Source of the DNA: SHLQ01 sp964517125
GTDB lineage: Bacteria > Actinomycetota > Acidimicrobiia > Acidimicrobiales > SHLQ01
Reading direction: 5' to 3'
Assembly: GCA_964517125.1 (NCBI GenBank)
Contig: CAZFBD010000005.1
Span: forward strand, 1 to 64,000
DNA: 64,000 nucleotides
Of this stretch, positions 53,216 through 62,969 are shown one piece after another. The stretch's first letter is position 1; each line of letters starts with the position of its first letter. Position numbers and translations under genes: made by a program. Below the pieces are notes generated by a model that was not told the DNA's origin, made no database searches, and worked only from the letters and a program-made list of their open reading frames with translations.

Positions 53216-54367
53216 TCAGATGCCGTCGAGCGCCAGGTTGAGATCGGCGAGCAGATCATCAGCGGTCTCGATGCCCACCGACAGGCGCACGAGATCGTCG
53301 GGAACCTCGAGCGGTGAACCGGCCGCCGACGCATGGGTCATCACGCCGGGGTGTTCGATCAGCGACTCGATTCCGCCCAACGATTCGGCCAGGGTGAACA
53401 GCCGGGTCTTCGTGGTGACAGCTTTCGCCGCCTCGATGCCGCCCGTGACCTGGAACGAGATCATTCCACCGCCGGCCTTCATCTGTTCCTTCACCACAGC
53501 CGCAGCGGGATGCGTGTCGAGCCCCGGGTAGAGGACCGTGTGCACCTTGGGGTGCGCAAGCAGCATCTCGACGATGCGCTCAGCGTTCTCGGTGTGGCGA
53601 TCCATGCGGACACCCAGCGTCTTCAGGCCGCGAAGCGTGAGGAAGCAATCCTGGGGGCCGGGTACTGCGCCCACAGCGTTCTGCAAGTATTTGATGTCGG
53701 CGGCCCATTCCTCGTCGTTCGTCGCGGCAAACCCGCCGACAACGTCACTGTGACCACCGATGTACTTGGTGGTCGAGTGGATGACGAGGTCGGCACCGTG
53801 GGCGATGGGCTGCTGCAGGTAGGGCGAGGCGAAGGTGTTGTCGACCACGAGCTTTGCGCCGTGCTTGTGGGTGACCTCCGCGATTTCGCGGATGCTGAAG
53901 ACCGTGAGCAACGGATTCGTGGGTGTCTCCATCCACACGATCTTGGTCGCCGGATTCCAGTTGGCATCGAGCGCGGCCGGGTCGGTCAGATCAGCGGCCG
54001 ACCAGGTGATTCCTGCTCGGGTGACGACCTGGCTGATCAGACGGAACGTGCCGCCGTAGGCATCGTTGCCGAGCACCACGTGGTCGCCGGCCCGCAGGAT
54101 ACGCAGCACGGTGTCCTCCGCCGCAAGGCCGCTGGAGAAGGCGAAGCCGTGTTCCGCGCCCTCGAGGTTGGAGAGCGCCGACTGGAGAGCCGTGCGGGTG
54201 GGGTTGTCGGTACGCGAGTACTCGTAGCCGGTGTGATCGCCCGGTGACGGCTGCGCGTAGGTGGAGGTCTGGAAGATCGGGGTGATGACGGCGCCGGTGA
54301 TGGGCTCCGGGTCCTGTCCTTCGTGAATGGCTCGGGTCTCGAACCCGTCAATTGGCTGCTCGGACAT
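53216..54367 (-). CDS. metB: Cystathionine gamma-synthase/gamma-lyase
   Basis: PLP-dependent Cys/Met metabolism enzyme, 383 aa. Motifs: FETRAIHEGQDPEPITGAVITPIFQTSTY, YEYSRTDNPTRTALQSALSNLEGAEHGFAFSSGLAA, and the PLP lysine in DLVIHSTTKYIGGHSDVVGG. The end, GGIESLIEHPGVMTHAS, binds substrate. Synthase and lyase activities cannot be separated by sequence; next to cbs it may work in reverse transsulfuration (cystathionine to cysteine). ATG 54367 has GAGGAGG, which overlaps the cbs stop, so the two are translationally coupled. Confidence 0.92.
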   Translation of the reverse strand: MSEQPIDGFETRAIHEGQDPEPITGAVITPIFQTSTYAQPSPGDHTGYEYSRTDNPTRTALQSALSNLEGAEHGFAFSSGLAAEDTVLRILRAGDHVVLGNDAYGGTFRLISQVVTRAGITWSAADLTDPAALDANWNPATKIVWMETPTNPLLTVFSIREIAEVTHKHGAKLVVDNTFASPYLQQPIAHGADLVIHSTTKYIGGHSDVVGGFAATNDEEWAADIKYLQNAVGAVPGPQDCFLTLRGLKTLGVRMDRHTENAERIVEMLLAHPKVHTVLYPGLDTHPAAAVVKEQMKAGGGMISFQVTGGIEAAKAVTTKTRLFTLAESLGGIESLIEHPGVMTHASAAGSPLEVPDDLVRLSVGIETADDLLADLNLALDGI

Positions 54368-54368
54368 G

Positions 54369-55742
54369 TCAGGCCTCCTCGGAAGGCGAAAGGAACTCAA
54401 GGACGTCGGTGTGGCTGATGACGGTACGCGGGCGGCCACCGTCGATGACCAGCAGGGCATTGTTGTGCTCGAACAGTTCGACCGCGTTGTGCACGCTCTG
54501 TCCAATACCGATCGTGCCGAGTGGAGCAGCCATGACGGCTTCCACCGGCTTGTCGAGGACACTCTCGTCGGCGAACGTCGCGTTCATGAGTTGCAGCTCC
54601 GACACCGAGCCGGCGATTTCGGCCACGGCAAACGGCGGCTCATTCTTGGCAACCGGAACCTGGCTCACACCGTTCTGCCGCATGATCTCGACCGCGTCGC
54701 GGACCGGGGTCTCAGGGTTCACGTAGATCAGTTCGGTATCGTTCTGACCCTTGGCTTCGACCACGGCCGATACGCAGGGCGTTCCGCCAGATTCGATGAA
54801 TCCGAGTTCGGCCAGGTAGTCGTCGTTGAACACCTTCGAGAGGTAGCCGCGGCCAGAGTCGGGGGTGAAGACCACCATGAGGTCGTCGGGGCCGAGAGTC
54901 TCGGCAACCCGAAGGCCGGCAGCAACTGCCGTGCCACAGGAACCGCCGAGGAGCAGGCCTTCCTCGCGGGCGATTGTGCGGGCCATGAGAAAGCTGTCGT
55001 GGTCCGAAACGGCGATGACATCGTCGATGAGGTCTGGGTGGTACGTGGTGGGCCAGAAGTCCTCGCCCACACCCTCGACAAGGTACGGTCGACCCGAACC
55101 ACCGGAGTACACCGAACCGGCCGGATCAGCGGCGATGATCTTGATGTCGGGGTTCTGTTCCTTCAGGTACCGGGCCACACCCGAAATGGTGCCACCCGTG
55201 CCGGCGCCAGCCACGAAGTGGGTGATCTTGCCATCGGTCTGACGCCAGATCTCGGGGCCGGTGGTGTCGTAGTGCGACTGGACGTTCACCTGGTTGGAGT
55301 ACTGGTCGGGGCGGTAGGCCCCGGGGATTTCGTCGACGAGACGGGCGGCCGTGGAGTAGTACGACTGCGGATCCTCGGGCGGAACGGCGACCGGGCACAC
55401 AACAACCTCGGCACCGTATGCACGGAGGAGGTCGACCTTCTCCGGAGCAACCTTGTCGGTCATCACGAACACGCATCGGTAGCCGCGCTGGTTGGCGACG
55501 ATCGCCAGACCCACCCCGGTGTTACCCGATGTTGGCTCCACGATGGTGCCCCCGGGCTTGAGCTCTCCGGACGCTTCAGCGGCGTTGATCATGGCGAGTG
55601 CGGGACGGTCCTTGGAGGAACCGCCGGGGTTCGTCAACTCCAACTTGAGCACGAACTCGCACGGGATGTCGGCAGCAATCTTCGGGACCCGAACGAGCGG
55701 GGTGTTCCCGATCAGTTCGATGACGGAATCGGCGATTTCCAT
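54369..55742 (-). CDS. cbs: Cystathionine beta-synthase
   Basis: Condenses serine and homocysteine to cystathionine, 457 aa. PLP domain with VLKLELTNPGGSSKDRPALAM (PLP Lys), VEPTSGNTGVGLAIVA and AGAGTGGTISGVARYLKE; two C-terminal CBS domains follow (about 335-455) that may bind an adenosyl ligand. The N-terminal heme-binding region of animal enzymes is absent. ATG 55742 has AAGGAG 7 nt upstream. First gene of the cbs-metB operon, divergent from the enoyl-CoA hydratase. Confidence 0.92.
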   Translation of the reverse strand: MEIADSVIELIGNTPLVRVPKIAADIPCEFVLKLELTNPGGSSKDRPALAMINAAEASGELKPGGTIVEPTSGNTGVGLAIVANQRGYRCVFVMTDKVAPEKVDLLRAYGAEVVVCPVAVPPEDPQSYYSTAARLVDEIPGAYRPDQYSNQVNVQSHYDTTGPEIWRQTDGKITHFVAGAGTGGTISGVARYLKEQNPDIKIIAADPAGSVYSGGSGRPYLVEGVGEDFWPTTYHPDLIDDVIAVSDHDSFLMARTIAREEGLLLGGSCGTAVAAGLRVAETLGPDDLMVVFTPDSGRGYLSKVFNDDYLAELGFIESGGTPCVSAVVEAKGQNDTELIYVNPETPVRDAVEIMRQNGVSQVPVAKNEPPFAVAEIAGSVSELQLMNATFADESVLDKPVEAVMAAPLGTIGIGQSVHNAVELFEHNNALLVIDGGRPRTVISHTDVLEFLSPSEEA

Positions 55743-55901
55743 TCGATGCTCCTTGTGGACGAACACACAGTCTCTCGGTCGACCCCGGAAATTCCCACAG
55801 AGCGGCGGGGAATTCAGATCCGGCCCATTTCCGAGGGGCTTCGTGTATCCCATAACCTAGGTCACCTGCGCCCCTGTTGGGCGTGGCCAGGGAGGGGACA
55901 C

Positions 55902-56690
55902 ATGGAATTCGAGACGATTCAGTTGAACGAGACCGAAGGGGGCGTCTGGGAGCTGGTCCTGGCTCGGCCTCCGGCCAATGCGCTGAGCAAAGTGATGGCC
56001 CACGAGCTGCGCGTCGCAGCAAGTTCACTCGTCTCGAACCGCAACGTACGGGCGCTGGTGTTTCGAGCCGAAGGAAAGGTGTTCTTCGGCGGAGGCGACC
56101 TCATCGAGTTCCAGGAGGGAGGAGAGCAGACTCCGGCAAACCTCCACGAAATGACGATCGATTTCCACGCGGCCCTGCACCGGTTCTCGGCGATGAACGC
56201 ACCGGTCGTTGGTGTCGTCAACGGAACTGCCGGCGGGGCTGGGCTCAGCCTGGTGGCGTCGCTCGACCTCGTTCTGGCCAGCGAGTCGGCCAGGTTCGTG
56301 ATGGCCTACACCGCAGCGGGTCTCACCCCCGATGGCACGTCGTCGTTCTTCTTGTCGCGCGTCGTGGGGCTCCGGCGTGCAACCGAGTTGGCGCTGACCA
56401 ACCGCATGCTCAGCGCCGAGGAGGCGCTCGATTGGGGACTGGTCAACCAGGTCCATCCCGACGATGAGGTCCTCGATGCCGGGCGTGCGCTCGCCGCCCG
56501 ATTGGCTGCGGGACCCACAAACGCGTTCGGCGGCGCCAAACGACTCCTCTTGGCCGGAGCTTCATCGGCGCTGGGAGAGGCAATGGAGCGCGAAGCATTC
56601 ACGATCGCACAACACTCTCTCCACCCCGAAGCGGTCGAGGGAATCGATGCGTTCCTCAACAAGCGAACCCCAAACTTCCGCGGCGACTGA
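55902..56690 (+). CDS. Enoyl-CoA hydratase/isomerase-family protein
   Basis: Crotonase-fold enzyme, 262 aa. RPPANALSKVMAHELRVAA, the first oxyanion-hole loop FRAEGKVFFGGGDLIEF and the second APVVGVVNGTAGGAGLSLVASLDLVLASESARFVMAYTAAGLTPDG are present. The usual first catalytic Glu position around NGTAGGAG lacks a glutamate, while LTPDGTSSF carries an Asp where many have Glu, so isomerase or another acyl-CoA activity is possible. GGGAGGGG lies about 5 nt before ATG 55902. Divergent from cbs. Confidence 0.86.
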   Translation: MEFETIQLNETEGGVWELVLARPPANALSKVMAHELRVAASSLVSNRNVRALVFRAEGKVFFGGGDLIEFQEGGEQTPANLHEMTIDFHAALHRFSAMNAPVVGVVNGTAGGAGLSLVASLDLVLASESARFVMAYTAAGLTPDGTSSFFLSRVVGLRRATELALTNRMLSAEEALDWGLVNQVHPDDEVLDAGRALAARLAAGPTNAFGGAKRLLLAGASSALGEAMEREAFTIAQHSLHPEAVEGIDAFLNKRTPNFRGD

Positions 56691-56800
56691 CCCCCAGCCA
56701 GCGCCAGCCCGACCCCGGTGGTCACGCTTAGGGATCGCGTTTCTGATGCGCTCCTGTTGGCTGTGGCCGTTTGGCCGCTTTGGCTGTTGCCGTTTGGGTG

Positions 56801-57214
56801 TTAGCTGCTGGCGGAGGCTCGGTCGGCCATGGCCTTCATGACGGCGAGGGCCAGTGATGGATCGTTCTGGACGAGCGAACGGAACGCTGGCCGACCAAGG
56901 GCAAACAGCTCCGTCTTGGTGGTTGCCGTGGCGCTTGCCGTACGGGCGCCACCGGACAGCAGCGCCGTCTCACCAAAGAAGTCGCCTTCACGCAACCGGG
57001 CAACCGGCGTACCGGACTTGTCGATCTGTACCGAACCATCGAGGATCAGGAAGAACGCTGCGGCCTTCGACCCCTCTTCGACGCCCTTCTTGCCCTCGGC
57101 CCACGTGAGGAGCTTTCCGGCCTTGGCGAGCGCCTTGCGCTGCTTCGGCGTGGTCTGCCCGAACAGTGGAGTTCCGGCGAGCGTTGCTTCGAGTTCCTTG
57201 TTGCCAGCGGCCAC
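56801..57214 (-). CDS. Cyclic nucleotide-binding domain protein
   Basis: 137 aa, one cNMP-binding beta-roll only, no DNA-binding domain: FFLILDGSVQIDKSGTPVARLREGDFFGETALLSGGARTASATATTKTELFALGRPAFRSLV. The phosphate-binding cassette GDFFGETALLSGGARTASA is intact, so it may bind cAMP or cGMP. GTG 57214 has AAGGGA 7 nt upstream. Small stand-alone domains of this kind are common in Acidimicrobiia-like genomes but have no known partner here. Confidence 0.87.
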   Translation of the reverse strand: MAAGNKELEATLAGTPLFGQTTPKQRKALAKAGKLLTWAEGKKGVEEGSKAAAFFLILDGSVQIDKSGTPVARLREGDFFGETALLSGGARTASATATTKTELFALGRPAFRSLVQNDPSLALAVMKAMADRASASS

Positions 57215-57278
57215 GATGTTCCCTTCGATTCGCCTCCCACCTTGGGCGACATGACCCGCACCTTACTCAGCTGTGTTC

Positions 57279-58466
57279 TCAGCGGGCCAGCTGGCGCATT
57301 CGCCACGTGGAAAGTGCATCGACGGCGCCATGCATCGCCTCGGTCGGGCCGGCGAAACTGAACCGCATCCAGCGGTGGCCGTCGGTGGGGTGGAAGTCGA
57401 TGCCGGGCGTGGCAGCGACCCCGAAGTCCCGAAGCCATTCGGCAGACAGGTGCTGGGAGTCGGCGGCGAGGTGATCGGTTCGCGCCCACAGGTAGAAGGC
57501 GCCGTCGGCTGGAGCGAAGTTCGTGATTCCGGCACGCGGAAGTCCCTCGAGCAGGACCTGCCGGTTCGTGGCGTACCTGTGCACGTGGGCGTCGAGCTCC
57601 TCGCTGCAGTCCAAGGCAGCGAGCGCCACGTGCTGCGATGGCGTCGGCGGACAGATCACCAGGTTCTGGGCGAGCCGGTCGACGGGCACGAGCAGTTCTT
57701 CGGGCAGAACCATCCAGCCCATTCGCCAACCCGTCATGGAGAAGTACTTGGAGAAGCTGTTGATGACGATCGCCTTGTCGGACACCGCCGTGGCGGTTGT
57801 GGTCACGGCCCCGTCGTAGGTCAGGCCGTGGTAGATCTCGTCGCTGATGAATCGAACGCCATTCGCGTCGCACCACCCGATGATGGTCTCGAGTTCCCCG
57901 GGACTCATGACCGTTCCCGTGGGGTTCGACGGGCTCGCCACGATCACACCGTCGAGCGGACCGACGGCTTCGAGATCGGCGATGTTGAGCGAAAAGTCGT
58001 CGTCGGCAGAGAGCGCAACCGTGACCGGTTCCATATGAAGCGCGCGGAGCATGTTGCGATAGCAGGGGTACCCGGGCGCGGTGACCCCCACGCGGGCTCC
58101 GGGTTGGAAGGCAGCAAGCAACGCCAGGACGAACGCCCCGGACGCACCCTGGGTGATCGCGATGCGGGCCGGATCCACCTCGAGCCCGTAGCTGCGGGCG
58201 ATGTGGTCTGCGATCGCCGGTGGCAACTCGGGGATGCCACGACTCGTGGTGTATCCCAGCGTGTCGGTCGTGGCGAGCGTCGCAAGAGCGGCGATCGCCG
58301 AAGACGGCGCACCGGTGGACGGCTGGCCAACTTCCAGATGGAAGACGCGTTGGCCCGACTGCTCGCGAGCCTGCGCGGCGGCAACCACTTCCATGACGTG
58401 AAACGGATCGATGTCTGACACGTCGGCGAGGCTAGCGGTGATGACCCCGGTGGTTGTGAGCGACAC
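57279..58466 (-). CDS. Class I/II PLP-dependent aminotransferase
   Basis: 395 aa fold-type I aminotransferase of the AspC/AlaT-like group. Motifs: VFHLEVGQPSTGAP, YPCYRNML, SPSNPTGTVMSP, ISDEIYHGLTYDG and the PLP lysine in INSFSKYFSMTGWRMGW; C-terminal substrate Arg in WMRFSFAG. Keto-acid partner unknown. GTG 58466 lies 9 nt after the stop of the small gene 58476-58781, so the two probably share a transcript. No convincing SD; another start further in cannot be excluded. Confidence 0.88.
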   Translation of the reverse strand: MSLTTTGVITASLADVSDIDPFHVMEVVAAAQAREQSGQRVFHLEVGQPSTGAPSSAIAALATLATTDTLGYTTSRGIPELPPAIADHIARSYGLEVDPARIAITQGASGAFVLALLAAFQPGARVGVTAPGYPCYRNMLRALHMEPVTVALSADDDFSLNIADLEAVGPLDGVIVASPSNPTGTVMSPGELETIIGWCDANGVRFISDEIYHGLTYDGAVTTTATAVSDKAIVINSFSKYFSMTGWRMGWMVLPEELLVPVDRLAQNLVICPPTPSQHVALAALDCSEELDAHVHRYATNRQVLLEGLPRAGITNFAPADGAFYLWARTDHLAADSQHLSAEWLRDFGVAATPGIDFHPTDGHRWMRFSFAGPTEAMHGAVDALSTWRMRQLAR

Positions 58467-58475
58467 CCACGAGGG

Positions 58476-58781
58476 TCAGTTGGCGACGACCTCGAGCTGC
58501 TTGTTCAGACGTCGGGTGAGCATGCCAACCGTGGTTTCGATCACGGATCGGACGGAATCGTCGGCGGGGAGATCGGTGTAGTCGCGTACGCCGACTGCGT
58601 CGATTCGCAGCGATGCCCGGTCGACCTCGATGTGGACGTCGGCCGGACCCGAGGTCACGAACATGACGCGCCCGGTCGACTCGCGAAGCATGGTGGTCTT
58701 CACCAACGCCTCGAGGTCATCGCTGGAATCTGCCGATTCCAACCGGATAACGAGAACGGATCTACCGTCCACTGTGATCAT
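58476..58781 (-). CDS. Hypothetical protein, 101 aa
   Basis: Small soluble protein without a family I recognise; MITVDGRSVLVIRLESADSSDDLEALVKTTMLRESTGRVMFVTSGPADVHIEVDRASLRIDAVGV suggests an alternating beta/alpha fold. ATG 58781 has GAGAAGG 7 nt upstream. Upstream of the aminotransferase on the same strand. The very long frame running to 59633 is a shadow. Confidence 0.68.
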   Translation of the reverse strand: MITVDGRSVLVIRLESADSSDDLEALVKTTMLRESTGRVMFVTSGPADVHIEVDRASLRIDAVGVRDYTDLPADDSVRSVIETTVGMLTRRLNKQLEVVAN

Positions 58782-58870
58782 GTCGCGCCTTCTCTCGCCT
58801 GAACTCCGCCGCAAGCCGAGGGTAGACAGTACCGCACCGGGGGGCAAGTACAGGTAAAGCCGCGAATCGC

Positions 58871-60094
58871 TCAGCCGCCCGAGGTGTAGGCGGCTGCTGC
58901 AGCTCCCGGAGGCGTGGGGTCGTCGCGGTTCTGGAGCCATCCGTGGGGAAGCACGACCTTCTTGGGGCCATGGCTGTGCCCACGGGTGAGCCGGGCGGCT
59001 TCGGGGGGAAACGCTTCGTCGGGAAAGCGGTCGAGCAGCCCGAGGAGTTGGCTTCGGTCGGTGAGCTGTCCGAGCTCGTGACGCAGCGCCGGGCCGACCG
59101 GGAACCCCTTCAGGTACCAGCTCGTGTGCTTGCGGAAGTCCCGGATTCCACGATCGTCGCCGAGCCATGCGGCCAGTAGATCGGCGTGCTCGACCATGAT
59201 TGCCACGACCTGGTGCAGCGACGGCGCAGTGGAGATCGGCTGGCCGGTGAGGCCTTCGGTGAGCTCGCGGAAGAGCCACGGGCGGCCAAGGCAACCTCGC
59301 CCGACCACGACGCCGTCGCAACCGGTCTGTTGCATCATGGCGATGGCGTCCGATGCTTCCCAGATGTCGCCGTTGCCCAACACCGGAATGCTGGTGACGT
59401 GCTGCTTGAGTTCGCCAATTGCGTCCCAGCGTGCGGTGCCGGAGTACGCCTGGTGTGCGGTCCGGGCGTGCAGGGCGACCGCCGCCGCTCCTTCGTCCTC
59501 GGCGATACGTCCGGTGTCGAGCATGGTGACATGGTCGTCGTCGATGCCGATGCGGAACTTCAGCGTGACCGGGATGTCCTCGGCGTTCGAGACCATCGCT
59601 CGCACGATGTCGCGCAGCAGGTGGTGATGCCACGGAAGTGCGCTGCCGCCACCGTGACGGGTGATCTTGGGAGCGGGACAGCCGAGATTCATGTCGATGT
59701 GGTCGACGCTGCCTTCGCCAACAAGCTTCTTGACCGCCTCGCCGATCCAGTACGGGTCGGTGCCGTAGAGCTGGATGCTCCGAGGGGTCTCACCCTCGGC
59801 GAACTCGGCCGAGTGGAGCATCTTTTGATGTCCCTCGATGAGGGCGCGGGCAGTGATCATCTGGTTGACGTACAGGCCACCCGAGGCGGTGACTGCATCA
59901 CCTGGCGACGGGGTGGCGTCGTCAAACTTCTGGCCGGCGCCGAAACGTCGGCACAACGTGCGGTACGGAGCGGTGGTGACCCCGGCCATGGGCGCAAGGA
60001 CGACCGGTGGCGAGACTGTGAGACGGCCGATCTTCAGCTGCGTGGGCAGCGAGTCGACACCGGTGGTGCCTGGTGCATGCAGCGTGTCGGTCAT
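58871..60094 (-). CDS. dusB: tRNA-dihydrouridine synthase (DusB-like)
   Basis: FMN-dependent reduction of uridine in tRNA, 407 aa, longer than the ~320 of E. coli DusB. APMAGVTTAPYRTLCRRFGAG, IDMNLGCPAPKITRHGGGSAL with catalytic Cys, TLKFRIGIDDDH, ALHARTAHQAYSG and PVLGNGDIWEASDA are conserved. About 18 extra residues (FDDATPSPGDAVTASGG) follow GAG, and there is a C-terminal extension of about 50 residues. ATG 60094 overlaps the Maf stop in ATGA, so maf and dusB are coupled. Confidence 0.92.
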   Translation of the reverse strand: MTDTLHAPGTTGVDSLPTQLKIGRLTVSPPVVLAPMAGVTTAPYRTLCRRFGAGQKFDDATPSPGDAVTASGGLYVNQMITARALIEGHQKMLHSAEFAEGETPRSIQLYGTDPYWIGEAVKKLVGEGSVDHIDMNLGCPAPKITRHGGGSALPWHHHLLRDIVRAMVSNAEDIPVTLKFRIGIDDDHVTMLDTGRIAEDEGAAAVALHARTAHQAYSGTARWDAIGELKQHVTSIPVLGNGDIWEASDAIAMMQQTGCDGVVVGRGCLGRPWLFRELTEGLTGQPISTAPSLHQVVAIMVEHADLLAAWLGDDRGIRDFRKHTSWYLKGFPVGPALRHELGQLTDRSQLLGLLDRFPDEAFPPEAARLTRGHSHGPKKVVLPHGWLQNRDDPTPPGAAAAAYTSGG

Positions 60095-60729
60095 GTCCCC
60101 AGTGTGCCGGACCATTTTCCGTTTCGCAGGTTCACCCCGAGCGAGGAGAGGAGGAACGACAGCTGCCGCCGGGGAAGCCCGATCACGTTGTCGTAGGAGC
60201 CGTCGATCGAGGTGACGAACAGGCCGCCACGGCCCTGCATGGCGTAGCTGCCTGCCTTGTCATCGGCTTCGCCGGTGGCCAGGTACCAGTCGATCTCGTG
60301 GTCGGTGAGTGCTGCGAACCGAACCGTGGTCACTTCGACGTGGCCGACCGAGACACCGTCGACGGCCACGGCGACACCGGTCATGACCTGATGGGTCGTG
60401 TCCGACAACTGGCGGAGGTGGCGGGCGGCGTGCGCTCGATCGGTGGGCTTTCCCAGAATCTGCCCATCGATGCTGACGATCGTGTCCGCAGCAACGACGA
60501 CGACCGGGTCGGCGGCGTTGGATGAGGACTTTTGTGCATCGGCGACGACCCGACACTTCGCCAGCGCCAGGCGCTCGACATGCGCGTGGGGTGTTTCGGC
60601 GGGCAGGGGCGTCTCGTCGATGTCGGGCGGCACGACGACCGGTTCGATGTCGAGTTCACGCAGCAGCTGCAGTCGGCGAGGCGAACCGGAAGCAAGGATG
60701 AATGGCACCAGCAGAGAGTACTCAGGCAC
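60091..60729 (-). CDS. maf: Maf-like nucleotide pyrophosphatase
   Basis: House-cleaning nucleoside triphosphate pyrophosphatase, 212 aa. Start-proximal LASGSPRRLQLLRELDI is the diagnostic Maf motif; ADTIVSIDGQILGKP and AGSYAMQGRGGLFV with IDGSYDNVIGLP are the other conserved segments. GTG 60729. The stop overlaps the dusB start. The substrate class (dTTP/UTP or m7GTP) cannot be told from sequence. Confidence 0.92.
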   Translation of the reverse strand: MPEYSLLVPFILASGSPRRLQLLRELDIEPVVVPPDIDETPLPAETPHAHVERLALAKCRVVADAQKSSSNAADPVVVVAADTIVSIDGQILGKPTDRAHAARHLRQLSDTTHQVMTGVAVAVDGVSVGHVEVTTVRFAALTDHEIDWYLATGEADDKAGSYAMQGRGGLFVTSIDGSYDNVIGLPRRQLSFLLSSLGVNLRNGKWSGTLGT

Positions 60730-60829
60730 AGGCGTGGTGAACCGATAAGAATGGGAGCTGCGTCAGGGCCCTGCGGCGGGAACATCACCCCGTCCATCGG
60801 TGCCACGACGATTCTGAGAGGACCGCACA

Positions 60830-61852
60830 GTGACACTTTCTGCGACGAACGACGCACCCGAGACCGTTCTGGTCACAGGTGGTGCCGGCTACATCGGCAG
60901 CCACACGGCAATCGCCCTGATCACGGCAGGCCACAAGGTCGTCGTCATCGACAACTTCGTCAACTCCAAGCCCGACGCTCTCGCTGTCGTCGAGGAACTG
61001 ACGGGAGCCGAGATCGCCATCGTCGAGGGTGACGTGCGGGACCGCGCGCTGGTGGAACAGGTCATTGTCGAACATGGCGTCACCGCAGTCATCCACATGG
61101 CTGCGCTCAAGGCTGTTGGCGAGTCGGTCGAGATGCCGCTCGAGTACTACGGCAACAATCTCGAGAGTGCCATTGCGGTGCTCGACGCCATGAAGGCTGC
61201 CAACTGCTGGAAGTTCGTCTTCTCCTCCTCGGCAACCGTGTACGGCGATCCCGAATCGAACCCGATCCCCGAGACCGCATCCATCGGCGCCACCAACCCG
61301 TACGGCATGACGAAGGAGATGATCGAGGTCATCCTTCGCGATGTCGCGGCATCGGACGAGCGGTGGAAGATCACTGCACTGCGGTACTTCAACCCGGTTG
61401 GCGCCCACGAGAGTGGCCGTATCGCCGAAGCCCCCGTCGGTCGTCCGAACAACCTCATGCCCATGGTCATGGAGGTTGCCACCGGCAAGCGCGACAAGGT
61501 CATGGTGTTCGGCAACGACTACCCCACCGTCGATGGAACCGGCGTCCGCGATTACATCCATGTGATGGATCTCGTCGAGGGCCACGTGGCCGCACTTGAA
61601 CACATGTCCGAGCAGGACGGCTACGAGGTCTACAACCTCGGCCAGGGAACCGGTGCAAGCGTTCTTGAACTCATCGCCGGTGTCGAGGACGCCACGGGGA
61701 TGTCGATCGCTTACGAAGTGACCGACCGACGTGCCGGAGACATTGCCGAGTGTGTGGCTGACCCGAGCCGAGCCAATGACGAACTCGGTTGGAAGACCAC
61801 CCGAAGTGTTGCCCAAGCGTGCGTCGACTCCTGGAAGAGCCAGGCGCACTGA
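60830..61852 (+). CDS. galE: UDP-glucose 4-epimerase
   Basis: Interconverts UDP-glucose and UDP-galactose, 340 aa. NAD motif VLVTGGAGYIGSHTAIAL, VIDNFVNSKPDAL, FSSSATVYG and catalytic Tyr/Lys in NPYGMTKEMIE, then LRYFNPVGAHESGRIAE and RDYIHVMDLVEGH are all typical of GalE. GTG 60830 has GAGAGGA about 8 nt upstream. It could supply UDP-galactose to either polysaccharide pathway in the window; it is not linked to them in position. Confidence 0.93.
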   Translation: MTLSATNDAPETVLVTGGAGYIGSHTAIALITAGHKVVVIDNFVNSKPDALAVVEELTGAEIAIVEGDVRDRALVEQVIVEHGVTAVIHMAALKAVGESVEMPLEYYGNNLESAIAVLDAMKAANCWKFVFSSSATVYGDPESNPIPETASIGATNPYGMTKEMIEVILRDVAASDERWKITALRYFNPVGAHESGRIAEAPVGRPNNLMPMVMEVATGKRDKVMVFGNDYPTVDGTGVRDYIHVMDLVEGHVAALEHMSEQDGYEVYNLGQGTGASVLELIAGVEDATGMSIAYEVTDRRAGDIAECVADPSRANDELGWKTTRSVAQACVDSWKSQAH

Positions 61853-61891
61853 ACCCGTAAGGACCTGCCCTCCGTGAGTCGACGTGAGGCG

Positions 61892-62959
61892 TCAGCCCTC
61901 GGAATGTTCCGCCTGTAGCCGGGTGATCCGGCGCTGCAGTCGCTCGATCCGCAATTCGAACCGGGTGATGCCCGTTTGCAGTTCGGCTCGTTCGCTTTCG
62001 TCGACCCGAGCCAGCTCGTTCGTGAGTTCCTCGAGGCTCTCACGAGCTTCGGTGAGTTCGTCGCGGCTCGTTTCGAGGCGAGCTGCAAGCTCTGCCTTGT
62101 CGAAGACCCGATCTTCGGCAGTTCGCCGCCACGCTGCGGTGGCCGGCTGACCGGCATCGTGGGGAAGTAGCGCCTCGTTGCTTGCCGAGCGCCGGGCAAT
62201 GTACATCGGCGACATGATCTCGATGCCTGCGGCGGACAGCGTGTCGAGAATTGCGGCTCGGAGCTTTGAGCGTGCGGCCAGCAGGCCGCGGGGATCGTCG
62301 AGGAAGCCGGCGATGCGGTAATTCACCGAGTAGTCGCCAAGCTCGAGCACCTGCACGAATGGATCGATCAGGCCCGAGCTCTTCGCGGCCTCGATGAACA
62401 ACCCCTCGAGCTGGTGACGGGAGACGTCGTAACCGATGGATGCAGTGGCCGACACGATCGTCCCGGAACTGCGCACGACCCGGACCGGTTGGTTCACCAT
62501 CAGCGAATTCGGGAGGGTGATCAGGTCCCGGTCGGCGGTCTGGATCTCGGTGTGGAACAGACCGAGTTCGCTGACGCGTCCCATGTGGTCGCCAACCTCG
62601 ATGAAGTCGCCGGGTTTGAAGCTGGAGACCGAACGCAACATGAGTCCGGCCATGGCGTTGGCGATGATCGATTGTGACGAGATGGCGAGCGCGCCGGTGA
62701 CGATCAGTCCGACGACGCTGAAGGCCAGGTCGCTGTCGGATCCTTCGGGAAGCAGGAAGATGACGGCGAGCAGCCCCAACAGGCAGAGGCCGATCGTGGC
62801 AACCTGCGATCGGAAGTCGCGTTCGGCGTCGTCGTCGGTCTGGCGACGTCGCAGGAGCCAACGAACACCGACGACGAGCGCCACGGTGACAACGAGGGCG
62901 GTCGCCGCCGGGAACCACGGCTCCCACCACGACTCGTCCGCCTGTTGCGCAAGGATCAT
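61892..62959 (-). CDS. MscS-like mechanosensitive channel with a C-terminal coiled coil
   Basis: 355 aa. Three hydrophobic segments (about 15-33, 52-70, 79-100), with the pore-lining helix and MscS beta domain following: ISSQSIIANAMAGLMLRSVSSFKPGDFIEVGDHMGRVSELGLFHTEIQTADRDLITLPNSLM. Residues about 295-355 are a predicted coiled coil (LETSRDELTEARESLEELTNELARVDES). Releases osmolytes under turgor. ATG 62959. It lies close behind the response regulator gene on the same strand (10 bp) and may share its transcript. Confidence 0.88.
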   Translation of the reverse strand: MILAQQADESWWEPWFPAATALVVTVALVVGVRWLLRRRQTDDDAERDFRSQVATIGLCLLGLLAVIFLLPEGSDSDLAFSVVGLIVTGALAISSQSIIANAMAGLMLRSVSSFKPGDFIEVGDHMGRVSELGLFHTEIQTADRDLITLPNSLMVNQPVRVVRSSGTIVSATASIGYDVSRHQLEGLFIEAAKSSGLIDPFVQVLELGDYSVNYRIAGFLDDPRGLLAARSKLRAAILDTLSAAGIEIMSPMYIARRSASNEALLPHDAGQPATAAWRRTAEDRVFDKAELAARLETSRDELTEARESLEELTNELARVDESERAELQTGITRFELRIERLQRRITRLQAEHSEG

Positions 62960-62969
62960 CGGGGTGACC